A stretch of 64,000 nt of DNA from Dolomedes plantarius (Eukaryota; Arthropoda; Arachnida; Araneae; Dolomedidae). The DNA is taken from assembly GCA_907164885.2 (NCBI GenBank), contig OU015492.1, positions 199,066,460-199,130,459 on the forward strand, read 5' to 3'. The number at the start of each line of letters is the position of its first letter. Positions within the stretch are counted from its first letter, which is position 1. A program made the translations under genes and the position numbers. Below are positions 12,665-24,677 of this stretch, in pieces. The notes beneath the pieces were generated by a model. That model had not been told where the DNA came from. It made no database searches and worked only from the letters and a program-made list of their open reading frames with translations.

Positions 12665-12921
12665 TCCATGACTAGAGGAATTCGACTCCGGTTTTACCAC
12701 TTGCTACTGGGAACTACAAGGGTCAGAGTATGACGTTTGCCCAATGCCACCACACTTTTCACCAATCATCCCCGGGGACGACTTCTAGCGGGATCATACC
12801 CTTCTCCAACCCCTTCCCCATGCAGGAACTTTCCGAACTACGTATTTTAAAGGGCCCATACTCAGCGTAGATACTAGAGAATTTCGTGGTGCTTGTCTGG
12901 ACTCGAAGAGAGCTCCATCAA
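12665..12921 (-). repeat. SINE-like repeat, family S2, 5'-truncated copy
   Basis: On the minus strand a B-box-like CTTCGAGTCCAGAC is followed by TATGGGCCC, a GGAAAGTTCC block and GGGGTTGGAGAAGGGTA. The same order occurs at 61530-62165 on the minus strand. It is GC-rich against an AT-rich background. The A-box part is missing and a MITE begins only 9 bases beyond the remaining head. Confidence 0.6.
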
Positions 12922-12929
12922 TACAAATA

Positions 12930-13341
12930 CACTGGTGTATGAAATTAAGAGAATTTGCAGACTTGGTCGATTATCTCTAGAACTACTGTACTGATTTTAA
13001 TGAAATTTGATATGTACATACATTGATACAATACAAAACAAATGACCATTCAATAATTGGTGGTTACTCATTTTTACTGTTACAATTTGAAATTAACCGA
13101 TTGCTTCAAAATAATACCATCTATTAACCCATTTTTTTTGTTTATTCTGCAACCACTGTTTCATACTTTCCGACTCCAACGAGTGTTACGCACGATCATG
13201 CGTGTGTATTACAATTATTGAATGGTTATTTGTTGTGTACTGTATCAATGTATGCACATATCAAATTTCTTTAAAATCGGTACTGTAGTTCTAGAGATAA
13301 TCGACCAAGTCTGCAAATTCTCTTAATTTCTTACACCAGTG
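12930..13341. mobile_element. MITE with about 129 bp terminal inverted repeats, TA duplication
   Basis: The element is flanked by TA at 12928-12929 and 13342-13343. The left end CACTGGTGTATGAAATTAAG is inverted at the right end as CTTAATTTCTTACACCAGTG. The TIRs run to about 13058 and from about 13213, with few mismatches, and include GATTATCTCTAGAACTACTG. The 150 bp centre has no protein-like frame. The TA target and CACTG-type ends suggest mobilisation by a Tc1/mariner transposase. Confidence 0.88.
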
Positions 13342-13343
13342 TA

Positions 13344-13782
13344 TATCAATATACATGACATGCAAACAATATCTGTAAAGTAAATTAAAAAATTAGGCCT
13401 TGTTTTTATTTAATCTTTATTTCAAAAGTAGGGACAATAATTTGATGCAATAGCATCTACTTCTATAATGTATGCACTTGTATTATTGTTTTTTTTTATA
13501 TTCGTATCTACCATACGAGAATTAAGGACTTCATGAGATCCATAACATAATTAAAGGGATGGCTGCATACACGTTTTGAATTAATTGATAGTTAATCATC
13601 AGGTCGAGAAGCATTTGTTGAGAATGTCACTAAGAACGATTCATTCCGTTTGTGAATTGCTCATTGGGACAATCGCATTTTATGATTTTTAGCCTGGCAA
13701 TGAACTATCAATTAGATCAAAACATGTAGACATCGTTTTAAGTATATTGTGGATTTCAAGAAGTTATTTATTCCCGTTTTAG
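13344..13782. other. AT-rich DNA, nothing recognised
   Basis: No gene or shared repeat is recognised between the MITE and the 100 bp array. Confidence 0.5.
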
Positions 13783-14384
13783 TTTACTACAAGTTTTATG
13801 TAGAGTATATCTACCACATTTATACTTCCCCAAATTACTAAAATATTTTTTAAATTACAATATGGTCAAGATAAGTAAAATGTTTACTGCAAGTTTTATG
13901 TAGAGTATGTCTACCAACTTTATACTTCCCCAAATTACTAAAATATTTTTTAATTACAATATGGTCACGATAAGCAAAAATGTTTACTACAAGTTTTATG
14001 TAGAGTATGTCTACCACATTTATACTTCCCCAAATTACTAAAAAAATTTTCAAATTAAATTATGGCCACTAGAAGTAAAATGTTTACTACAAGTTTTATG
14101 TAGAGTATATCTACCACATTTATACTTCCCCATATTGGTAAAAAAAAAATTTTAATTTTATTATGGCCACGAGAAGTAAAATGTTTACTACAAGTTTTAT
14201 GTAGAGTATATCTACCACATTTATACTTCCCCAAATTTACTAAAAATTTTTTTAATTACATTATGGCCACGAGAAGTAAAATGTTTACTACAAGTTTTAT
14301 GTAGAGTATATCTACCACATTTATACTTCCCCAAATTACTAAAAAAAATTTTAAATTACATTATGGCTACGAGAAGTAAAATGA
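13783..14384. repeat. Tandem array, 100 bp unit, six copies
   Basis: The marker CAAGTTTTATGTAGAG recurs at 13790, 13890, 13990, 14090, 14191 and 14291. Every unit has the small hairpin GTAGAGTATATCTAC and the block TTTATACTTCCCCAAATT. Units differ mostly in the length of the T run before ATTATGGCCACGAGAAG. The small minus-strand open frame at 13850-14053 is only the repeat read through. Confidence 0.92.
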
Positions 14385-14520
14385 CATTCTTTAATTGCAT
14401 ATATATGTTGATTTGAATGAGTTTCATTGTGGATAGAAAATCGTAGCGGGATCTCAGTAATAAATTTTGAAATAGATAAATTGGACCCTCATGCCTGAGT
14501 TTTGGAAAAGATTCATCTAA

Positions 14521-16752
14521 GACGGTGATTCCCAGTCGGTGGGCGGTAGCACTTTCGGATGCCGTGAGATTGGTCGGCTGTGCCGCGATATTTTTCTGGG
14601 GGGCAAAAATATATTATCAGAGCCCACTTAAAATAAATATCAAATTGAATTAATAACTCTCACGCTTGACAGATTATGACACAGATAGATGCTCTCGTTT
14701 CTGAGGATGATTTAGTTACACTCCCGCCCACAACTGGTAGGCCTGATATCAAACATTTTTGCTCTAAGCGTCAATTGCATGTCTCACTTTAATAAAAAAA
14801 ACTCATTTCAGTGATTTCCGTCGTATTTTTCTTGTCTAATACTATACAGTATCCCATGAATCTTTTTGAAACTGTATTAATTTATTCTATTCTGCTGTTG
14901 ATTACTTATATCATTCAATAAATTATTAATTCGTCAATGGAGTCAGAATTTATTTCAGCTTAAATTCAACATGTTACTGCTATACGAGGGATGGAAATAA
15001 ATGCCATAAATTGTAGCAACACTGTTGTAGAGCCCCCACCCCCACCCCACGCAGAAGAACCCATGAGAGAAAGTTTATACCACACGTACGTCACAAAACT
15101 GCCTGTAGTATTAAAAATCAAGTTGTCTCATTAAAAGATTTCATTGTTAAGTTGTAGTTGAAGTACCCAGATATTAATATGGCTACCTATGGCCATAGCT
15201 TGTTATTCTGAAAAAAAGAAAGGAGAAAGGGTGACAGAAACTAGTCAAAGTTGTTTGATGAACATCAGGTTTTTTAATTTTGTTTAGACTATTGAAAAAA
15301 AGAAAGGTGACTTAAGGCCATGAAAAAAAATGACGAAGGCATCTAGGCAGCGTCCGGAGGGCTTACGATGTCTCGGCACGTAGACCCTGGTAACTGGAAT
15401 CGGAGTGCCGCTAATACGTTCCTTTTCCATCATCATATCTACGTCCGATCCGGCTGGTGGGGAAAGTCGCTCTGTGTTCGCAATCAAAATTCCCTCTCCA
15501 GTCCTGGCCTTGTCACTTGATGTTGATGAGCAAAACATCTGGATATTGGCGACTTGCGCCAACTAGTTCCGCCAATGCTGTAGTAACAAAGATTAGGACA
15601 TTTTGTGGGCATTTTGTGTGTCGTGGGAGGAAGGCGAAAGTTATGTAAAATGGAACTGTGCAGGAAATGTCTCATCTGTAACCCTTTTCTGGAATTCGCA
15701 TAATGGTGCATATACATTGATACGGAGTTCTCTCCCCGACTCCTGTCATCACTTACTCACGGTAACATTAGACACGGTATTTAGAACCACCCCCTTCCCG
15801 CTCTTTGATCTGGTGTCTCCCCCGACCCCTCTAGACACCATTTGACCCGCTGACCCCACTCTCTTTCTTTGATGGACCGCCAGAGGAGGCGATCCGCGCA
15901 TGGAACAGAGTACAGAGACACATAAATCACTGGCAGGTGCAGAGAGCGCTGTGCCAGTCTGTATGCGCTATAAGAGTTTTATTGGGTGTTATGCGGGGAC
16001 AAAAATGGAGTTTTCTGTGAATCTTCTTCAGACAGACAGGGGAACTATCTAAATTTAGATAATGAACCCAAGCAAGGGCGAACATCCCCTTATGGCGTTT
16101 GTATCAAGGTGACAATAATATATTTTATAGAAGTATTATAAAAGCGTAAAAGTGTTAAGTCACTGCCTTACCTCAGAGCATTGTAAGCATAATCAGCTTT
16201 CCCCACAAACATCACACGCTTGCAGTGACAGAATGAACACAGCCATGTTCTAGTTACCGGTTTATTGTACGAAATAATTTGCTGCATTGTACTGATGGAA
16301 GTAAAATGCTTGTGCGCACACTGTGGCTCATGTTTTTGCTCTCTGGGGCTGGGAAGGGCTCTACAGTCCCCATATTCTCCGGAATTTAGACAATGTGACA
16401 TTGATTTCATCCCAAAGATGAAGGAACCGCTCCGTGGATTCCACCAGAGATTCTACAGGCTGTAGACCACTCCATTCGAAGGACCCACAGATCAGGTGCT
16501 GCCAACGGCCTCCTGCAACTGCCAGGACATTAGCAACGGGTGCTAAACAATGCTGATTACTAGTTTGAAGGGGTATAAAAGTTTCACCCCTGTATCTCTT
16601 CTGTATAAATTGTACATACCTAGTTGACACTATTAAAGTTCCATCCTATGTTTATTCCCCTTTGATTTAATTTTTAAAAAAACTAAAACTCTAACAAGAT
16701 TGTCTCAAGTTTCTAATCTCAAACGCAAAACGGTTGGGAATACCTGTTCTCA
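14521..16752. mobile_element. Possible old hAT-like element enclosing a mariner remnant
   Basis: The left edge GGTGATTCCCAGTCGGTGG and the right edge ACGGTTGGGAATACCTG are imperfect inverses and resemble common hAT ends (CAG-G-TTCCCAA). The interior is GC-richer than its flanks and contains short open frames that I do not recognise. No clear 8 bp duplication is visible (TCATCTAAG versus TTCTCAGAT at best). The pairing of these two ends could be fortuitous over 2.2 kb. Confidence 0.28.
16336..16578 (+). pseudogene. Mariner transposase C-terminal remnant
   Basis: This is the decayed C-terminal end of a mariner-family transposase, which cuts and reinserts DNA at TA sites. The frame starting near 16336 gives SPYSPEFRQCDIDFIPKMKE, matching the mariner pattern PPYSPDL-P-D--L-PK-KE that carries the last catalytic acidic residue, followed by PLRGF. 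A frame change near 16440-16447 leads into EILQAVDHSIRRTHRSGAAN and LLQLPGH, then an in-frame TAG where tryptophan is usual, a second TAG, and FEGV before a TAA. This is the usual order of the last 85 or so residues. The N-terminal HTH and first two aspartates are not found upstream. It is clearly non-functional. Confidence 0.72.
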
Positions 16753-19700
16753 GATTTTGTTGAATCGTTTACGTTTATGCAAGGAATGCTATCTTTAGAT
16801 GTGTGCCAGACGATTTTTCGTAGTACTGTTTGACAGCTAAATAATGTTCATCATGGTTTTACTAAAAATTGAGATTCTTAGAATCCTCAATGCCGTGTAC
16901 CTTGAAAACAGATAGTTCCTGCTCCCGTTATTTGGATGAATACACGGTAGTGTTGAGTAAATATTTAATGTTAAATGTATGCTAGCTACTCAACACGATA
17001 CCAAAGCAATGTAAATTAAGGGAATTGTGTGCAAATGTTTATAATTGTGGTTTCAATTTTCAAGATAAAATTCATTTAAATGGTATTATGGGAACATAAA
17101 CGTGGGATACTTTTGGAAACTTTCTATACACGCGATAGTTCTTTCACTCGAAAAGAGTACCAACATTCATAATTTATGCGTCGGTCAACGTTGCAAACTT
17201 TATTATTATTTGTTTCAGGTAAACAACCATTCGGTTTATTTCATGCAAGCATATACTTTTGGTAAAATAGAATTTAGTTTATAAATTTTAGAGTCTTTTA
17301 GCTTATTTTCAGAAATTTTAATTTTATTTTGTTTCTCAGCAGGGCTCCCAGAATCGGTTTTTGAACCCAGATCTGGGTTTTTCCCTTGACCATATGGGTT
17401 TATGGGTTTCTTTTTCCAAATATATCTCAAAATCTCAAGTCACAACAAAACACCTACATTCTCTTAAAAGTGAAACTGTAAACGATCGTATGATGGCAGA
17501 ATAAATAGATGTATATCATCAAAATTGTTTTTCCTGGATACATAATACAGAACAGGTTAGAGACTAAATAAAAGGAGCTTGTTCTACATGATAAGCAGCA
17601 CGCATTAAAAATAAATACAGAAAGATCTAGAACAAATTAATTTGGAGGTGATTGATGAAACGTATTAAATCTGACGACAATTAAATAAAATTTCTTTAAT
17701 TTAACTTCAAATAACCTTAGAAAATGGGGTTTGTATGACCTTATTTGTATTTATTTATTATTTTTAATAATAAAAAATATATTTTTAAAAAACGATAACA
17801 ATTATTTTATTACAATCTGGATTTTTTTATATATGTCATTTGGGTTATTACATTTTTCTAGCTTGGAGCCCTGTTTCACGGTAAACATATAGGTTTTCCT
17901 ACCCTAAGTTAAATTGAAGATTATCATTTAAAACAATAATTGATTTTATAGTTCTTACTTTAGTTTCTTAACTTGTATGAAAGTCTTTGGCTTCTATTAA
18001 AAAGTCTTTAAAATAATAACACTAAAAAGAGAAAGTAAAATTTTGATGAATAGATTCTAAATATTTGACTTTGAATGTAGAAAAAATATCTTACAAAATA
18101 CATCCTAAAGACAATGCCATTTTTTTAATAAAAGATCTATGATTTTAATGCGCATATGTTTGTGAGTGTAACGCACTTGTATTTAGTCTCTGGCTCCTTA
18201 CATCTAGGAGTGACAGTATTGCATCAAAATTTACAAAGTGCACCGTTTATGAGTATTCCACTGAGATAGAATAACGAAAAAAAGTAATAAAAACTACAAG
18301 TACTTTGTTACGGATATGCCAAAGTGTTTTATTAGCATAAAAGATGGAACATAAAAATAGACCTTAGCTCAGAAATTGTGTTCATTTACAATTGCCATTT
18401 TCTGATATTAGGTATTTATTTTTAAGGTATATTAGCACAATAAAATAAAGCAAAAGTATGAAAAGTTAAATGGAATTTAAAGAATGTCTTTTAATCACGG
18501 ATTTGCAACCATTTTTTTGTGATATGAGATAAAGGTTCTTTTGTTCACACCACTACAAGATTTTTTATGGGTGATTTCCTTTCTTCTATGTATGTATATG
18601 GTTTGTCTTCATTTCTATAAATATTCATTTATTTAATATTTTCTATGCTTTTATAATTATTTTTTTACTCCTAAAGTTGATTGTGATAAGTTAGTTTGAC
18701 ATTTCAGCTATTTGTACGTTATGCATCAAAAGATAGGAGAGCTCTGCTGATACCCATTTGATTTGAGTCTCGGAAAATATGATCCGATTTAAACGTTAGA
18801 TATATATTTGATGTTCCTATTTGATGTTTTTTACAGTAAATATCAGCCTTTCCAGATTTTATGTATAGTCTGTGCCGAATAATGCGAATGTAAGCAGGAT
18901 TTCAAATATTCGTTCTTTTTGAATTGCAAAGGATTGAATCACGCAACATAATACTTTATCGTTATGCTTATCCTATCTGCGTTTCTTAAGGCTATGAACC
19001 TTGTTTCTTAAGTGCTGAATGCAGATATTTTAGCATTTTTATCCTAAGAATTAATTATATTTAGTTAATTATATTTAGTTGCAATTTTTATGGTATCGGT
19101 TATAGTTTTAAAAGAGGATATCCCTTTCAGGAAATTAAAATTTTACTTTTTTTAGGAAAATGACCAGTAAGAATTATTTTCATAAAACTGAGAATTATTC
19201 TATCATAGTTACAAAAACAAACGAAAAACAGTCATCACTTCTGGTAATTCGTTAAGAAATACATACAGTGGTTATCAGAAGTCATCATACGGTACAGTGA
19301 GCTACAGAATGGGCAGATTTTCCATTTCGCAAATTATCTGCGCATCAGAGGGTATAAGAGGGAAAGGAATAAAATACAAACTGTCTGAAAATTTGTAAAC
19401 GTAGCTTGTACAAAGAAATATAACATACCATTACTTGAAAAACATGAAAATCTGTGGAACTTTTCTAATTTGTCTTGTTAAATCTTATTTTGAATATCTC
19501 TTAATTCCTCTAAAATTTCCAAATAATTACCCTTTTTAGTTATACAGGTATATTTTTTGATTATTCATGTTTTACAACGGAGTCGCTGCGGATGCGAAGG
19601 GTGAACTCAACAAATTCTGATTTCGAGAAAAACGCGTTTGAAATTTTTTTATTCGGTTGAACTCAGCAAAAAAGGCATTTTACCTATTTTTTTTATCTCG

Positions 19701-19889
19701 GATGTCTAGTTTTTTGTTGTAAATGTAATCTGTAACAATCATTCTAAACTGAGCAAAGAATGTAAATGTGATGGAAAAAAATTTAGAGAAAACCAGACTT
19801 TTTATGAAAACAATTTTTGTACTCTCAACTTTTTATTTCTCATTCAACTTTAAAAATTCTATTATCTGTATGTTAAAATGAACAATATT
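16753..19889. other. About 3.1 kb AT-rich DNA, nothing recognised
   Basis: No coding frame, RNA gene or repeat shared with the rest of the window is seen. Small open frames (for example near 17102-17430) look random. Confidence 0.55.
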
Positions 19890-21265
19890 TTTTCTTTCGT
19901 TTTCGTAATCCACTTGATCGTCTTCTATTTCCTCAGCGCCACCCTCGATTGGCGTGGAGCTAGTTCCAGGTTGATTTTCCAGAATGGATTCCAATAAGTA
20001 TGTTGACCATGGCAATGGAACGTACGGCACTAGATCTTAAATATCTTTGAATTTTGCAGGGGGAACAGGCAGATAAAGCCGCGGTAACTTGATTTTGGTC
20101 ACATTGAACTTTGATGGGTCATAAGAGCTTTCCGTTCTGAAGTTTCACTGAAGTTTTGACTCCAAAATTGTAAGTTTATGGATGTAAAACCCCTGTTTGT
20201 AGTCTTAGGTGAATTAAAAAATGTTACCATCCTTAAATTTGGTGCCGTGGTGCTGAGATTTGTCGTATATTTTTGCAGAATGGTGTTGTCCAAAACAAAA
20301 TATTGCGTGACTTGTATTACCTTGAATGGTGTCTTCTGAAGATATTTTTGAATGAAGTACTCGTAATGACTTTTGAGTAGATGTTGGCAAGCCAAATCTC
20401 TTTCTCAATATGTCAAAGTCCATGTCACAATGAAGGCAGGAATGGTTAAGCGCCATAAAAACCTGTCGTATTTCTTCGAATATACCCTTGTGCACTAAAG
20501 ACAAGTGAAACAAAACTAAATTCAAATTCTTAGTCTATCCAAAGCACGTCTGACAGGAAGTGACAAATGCAGATAATGATTTCACACGATCCCCGTTTTG
20601 CTGCCGTTTCATCCCACAAATACATTTTAGAAGCCCCTGTTTTAATGTTATGAATACCGAAGTTGTATGTTCACAGTTTCCCTTTATAAAACTAGATATT
20701 ACTGGTCAATTTAGGGGTGGGGAGGGCCTACTGTAAGTCGAATGCGATAGCGAGGACCCCTCATCGACATCATTTTTCAAAGATTTGATGAGATTTTGAG
20801 GTGGCTTAGCTCTCATGAGATGCAACTTTATTCCGATTTCGAGATTTTTGATTTCGTCGGAAGAGTATAAATTATTACTTTTGATGAAGACTTTATGCAC
20901 GACAATAGTTGCGTGGCACAGTTGGCAAAGACATAATGAGTTGTTTCACTTTAGTCTTTCTGTCTTCTTCTACTATATGACTCAATACTTTTTTTACCCC
21001 TTTGGTCAAGAACAACAGTTCCAGTCGAATCCGTTTTTTCAATAGCAGTTTAAACACGTTTTTCCAAAATTTCATGCATATTATAAAATGCGGTACGGCA
21101 CACTTTGTGTTTCATATTGTTTATTACTAAATCGTAGTCGAGACGCCGCAAAGTCCGACTCGGTCTTCAATTTAAAAAGAACTTTTCAAGTCTTTGCTTC
21201 TCACCATTTTTGATAAATACTAATTCTGTAAGTCGTAAGTACCCAGTTTCCAGAAACCATAAAAA
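19890..21265 (-). pseudogene. DUF7869-type protein, heavily frameshifted
   Basis: Remnant of a protein family that I associate, from memory of the pattern, with DUF7869; its biochemical role is not known to me. Reading downwards from about 21260 in shifting minus-strand frames: KHKVCRTAFYNMHEI; DQRGK; HIMSLP-like LIMSLPTVPRNYCRA; MYLWDETAAKRGSCEI near 20570-20625; TKNLNLVLFHLSLVHKG; HSCLHCDMDFDILRKR near 20418-20450, matching the family's H-(S/T)-(F/Y)-LPCDRDF-like block; NPFKV-like TPFKVIQVTQYFVLDN; RMVTFFNSPKTTNRGF; and FKDI-stop-DLVPYVPLPWS near 19985-20060. The block order is complete, but at least four frame changes and several stops break it. It may come from a captured domesticated family or from an unidentified transposon; no TIRs were found around it. 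Confidence 0.62.
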
Positions 21266-22485
21266 TGTCTTTAATATTATCTCAGTCCACTTTCAAAAAT
21301 CATTGGCAGCTACATGGCTCCCCAATTTGACGAGCTGGTATCACAGCATTCGCGTGCCTTGAGACGTATTCTGTGACAGAGTTCCTTTTCTTTGTTTCCA
21401 CCTCTTTTCACGTCTTCCCGTTTTCTACTCGCTTTCTAGATTATCCTAAAAATTGACCCATAATTTCACATAATGAGATAGCTAAAACAACCAAAAACAA
21501 CTGGTGCAATACATGTGATATGAAAACTAAACGGATTGCATTATACAAGCCACTTGAAAAGAGGTTATATGGTTCTGTTTCTCATGTACCCTGTGAATCC
21601 TCTAACGGTCCAAGCACACTATAAAGTAATAGGCATAAATATAAATAATTCCTTTATTTTCTACGTAGAGGTAGACTAACATAGACCGACTTAGGGCTTC
21701 AAATAATAACACAACAGTACCGCAACTTGCGGTACTAAGAAACTGAACTTAAAGTCGTATTGAACCCTTTCAGGAAGAATATACGTTCACTAGCAATACC
21801 CGTAACCATCGGGCTCTGAACTAACTATAGAAATCATGCAGCCACCTAGGCTAAATACTAATACGTTCTCTATCAGTTAAATACCGCTATCACCTTCAAT
21901 CTAACTTTTCTAGACTCTTTCGTATCTCTACTAATAGCGTAACGTACTACCGTACAAATCTCCACTCCCTTCTTGGGCTCTTGCCAACTCAGCGTGTGTC
22001 ACTTAAATAGACCAGACACCTGCTCCGAACTCACTTCGACTGGCCTGCACTGCGCAGCTACCAGAAATTTGCAACTGAGCAACACGCGAACCCTACAAGG
22101 TTGAAGGGAGAGAGTGGCATCCGTGTAGAAGGAAGAGGGTGTTGAGTTCGCCCTTCGTATCGGGAGCTCTATAGCTCTTAGAATATCGGAGTGCTACTTT
22201 CAGCTATACTTATATATGGTTAGAAAGAACAAACAAACAAAAAAACCATATCTACCTATTCACTTATGCCTGGCAAACCAACTTATAAAAAGTGAAAGAT
22301 AATATACCGTTCCTCCTCTCGGTATGCGACTACGTAGTACCTGATGATTCAATTGTCTACGGGCGCGATGCAATCCGACCTCGCACAGAGTAGCGCAGGT
22401 ACGTTTTGATTTAGGCCTAACGGAGCAACAGGAGCTAACGCCATGTGGCGAAAGTCGAGGTCCCAACGTCCATTGTCTTTTTTAG
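21266..22485. other. GC-richer unassigned segment, possibly LTR-like
   Basis: From about 21640 to 22230 the composition rises. On the minus strand a CATATATAAGTA element (about 22205) lies upstream of AATAAAGGAATTATT (about 21650), a possible promoter and polyadenylation pair about 550 bp apart, as in an LTR. No terminal TG/CA or target duplication could be fixed. Otherwise nothing is recognised. Confidence 0.25.
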
Positions 22486-22731
22486 CCCGATCCATCACCC
22501 GGTTTCCATTCAAGACTGTGTGGAAATGGAGACAACCGAAGCCTTGATGGTGATACAGTGACTCCCTCAGAGGCTCCCACTCCCCCCCAAGGAGACTCAC
22601 AGTCACGCTCTCCGTTACCAAACATCGAGGTCCTCATAACGGACCCCGATGGCCTGGTAGCAAGCCACATCACCCCAACTCTGGTCCCTCGGCCCCAAGA
22701 AATGAAAGGAAAAAAATTTGACGAATTCTGA
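22486..22731 (+). other. Candidate exon or retroelement fragment, 81 codons, no ATG
   Basis: Immediately after TTGTCTTTTTTAG, a good-looking 3' splice site, a frame stays open for 81 codons to TGA at 22729-22731. It encodes a Pro/Ser-rich stretch (SEAPTPPQGDSQSRSPLP) followed by IEVLITDPDGLVASHITPTL. There is no methionine at the start, so it would be a terminal exon. I recognise no family. The region is GC-rich, so opposite frames are also open, which lowers confidence. Alternatives are a fragment of a retroelement or chance. Confidence 0.25.
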
Positions 22732-23265
22732 GTGAACCTGCATATCCGCAACGCCCCAATTCTCTGTGCCCGCCAGTGAATTAATGAAGGCTGATAATAA
22801 GGAATTCAATTTACTGCAGTCGTCATTACTGCTTATACTTCTATCTGAAATCCATGATAAAAAGATCGCCCTTTTTAAATAAAAATAATTTCATTTTTTC
22901 TACAAAACATGCTCTTCAGTTAAGGTAAGAAAAAAATATGTTATGGGAAAAAAATTCGATAAGCAGTACGAAAGGGATTATTATAAATTAAGTGTCTTCC
23001 GAAGAAAGAAAAATAGTAAACAGCTCTTGAAACATTTTTTTAGGTTTTATTTGAAGATGAAAATACTCTGAAATTTTCTATATAATTCTATATATTTATG
23101 TTATGATATGTGCCAATTTCATATCAATTTAGTTTTTTCTGTCTGAAAGATTTATGAACTTATGGTTCAGTTTTCTGTTTTTTTACAGGATAAAGGCTGG
23201 GAATATAGCCTAATTTTTACAGAGTCAAATACACATTGCCTATTGTTACATTAACTAAGTATGTA
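22732..23265. other. AT-rich DNA, nothing recognised
   Basis: No feature is seen before the Tc1 element. Confidence 0.5.
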
Positions 23266-24677
23266 CACTGCTGGCCACTGTAAATGCAACACCCTGAAGG
23301 AAGCATGCAAATAACATGAAATTTACAACATGCATTAGCGGAGGTGAGATATGCAAATGATTAGAATTTCAGCGCAGACGCACATCACGCGCGCCTGTGG
23401 CGCCACTTTAAAGCGCTATTTAAGGCTTGGAGATTTCGACGATTTCAAGTTCGGCAATTGTGTTTTTCTTGTGGTTTTTTCAAAAAAACGATCAATTATG
23501 CCTCGTCGAAAACAGGGATCATCTTTTGATCAAGGATCATCATTTGTTCGACAGAGGAAGGATAGTGGCCTACCGAGATTGTGGATTATCTTTCAGGGGA
23601 ATCGGTAGTCGTGTTGGACGAAACCAAACAACTGTAATGCGGATATGTGTTCGTTGGATGCAGGAGGGTACGACTAACCGGCGTGTTCGATCGCATCCAC
23701 CTCAGCGCACCACTTCACGTGATGACTGGCAAATTGTGCGCATGGCAGTGACGGATCGCTCAGTCACATCACGAACCATAGCACAGCACATGCAGTCTGT
23801 AACGCATCATCCAGTGTCTGCGCGTACCATTCGACGCCGTTTACAGCAGAGTGGTCTGTCCGCAAGACGTCCATTGCTTTGTCTACCCTTGACGCAGAAC
23901 CACAGACGTCTCCGCCGCCAATGGTGCGATGACAGAAGGATGTGGAAGGCAGAATGGAATAAAATTGTATATACTGACGATCACGCTTCTGTCTGCAACA
24001 CCACGATGGTCGCATTCGAGTCTGGAGACACCGTGAAGAGAGGATACTGAACAGCTGCGTTATGCACCGCCACACTGGTCCTGCACCGGGTATTATGGTA
24101 TGGGGCAGTATTGGATATCACTCTCGCGCACCTCTAGTACGCATTGCCGGTACTTTAAACAGCCAGCGCTACATCTCTGAGGTGTTGAAGCCAGTTGTAC
24201 TTCCTTACCTTAAGGGCTTGCCCACAGCCATATTTCAACAGGATAATACGCGACCACACGTGGCACGCATTGTCCAACGGTTCTTCGTCAATCGCCAGAT
24301 TGAATTGCTTCCCTGGCCGCCTCGCTCTCCGGATCTTTCGCCGATAGAAAACATGTGGTCCATGGTTGCCCTACGATTGACTCAGATTCCATCCCCAGCT
24401 GCCACAGCAGATCAACTTTGGCAACGTGTGGAAGCTGCTTGGTCTGCTGTACCCCAAGAACTCATTCAAAGTCTCTTTGAATCAATGCCGAGGCGTGTGG
24501 CAGCGGTGATCTCCAACAATGGCGGCTACTCTGGCTACTGATTTTGGCAGGAACCACACTTCACAGAAGTCTATAAATTTAATCATTTGATACTTGGTCA
24601 ACATGTTATCTACAAAATAAATTTTGTTGTGATATCTCTTGTCTTTCTTGGTGTTGCAATTTGGGTGGCCAGCAGTG
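23266..24677 (+). mobile_element. Tc1 element with DD34E transposase, inactive
   Basis: A complete 1412 bp element flanked by TA at 23264-23265 and 24678-24679. TIRs of about 28 bp: the left begins CACTGCTGGCCACTGTAAAT and the right, inverted, begins CACTGCTGGCCACCCAAATT. Both end in GCAACACC. The TIRs differ by a few substitutions. The single internal gene is frameshifted twice, so the copy cannot mobilise itself. Confidence 0.95.
23498..24541 (+). pseudogene. Tc1 transposase, two frameshifts
   Basis: Transposase of the IS630-Tc1-mariner superfamily, a DDE nuclease that excises the element and inserts it at TA. The ATG at 23498 starts MPRRKQGSSFDQ. A one-base change in 23540-23552 moves the reading into the FDRGRIVAYRDCG frame. 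Two helix-turn-helix parts follow (IVAYRDCGLSFRGIGSRVG, and SVSARTIRRRL-like VSARTIRRRLQQSGLSARRP). The first catalytic aspartate is in YTDD at 23976-23978. One base is missing right after it (near 23980), after which SRFCLQHHDGRIRVW continues in another frame. The second aspartate is in FQQDNTRPH and the glutamate in SPDLSPIENMW, with 34 residues between them. It ends SNNGGYSGY-stop. The total corresponds to a full-length protein of about 340 residues. Confidence 0.93.

Noticed and set aside
13783..14384. Regular repeats considered as a CRISPR array
   Set aside because: Units are 100 bp with no unique spacers and the sequence is eukaryotic; it is an ordinary tandem repeat.
15284..15562. 92-codon minus-strand open frame in a GC-richer stretch
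   Set aside because: No recognised domain, overlapping frames on both strands, and the composition explains its length.
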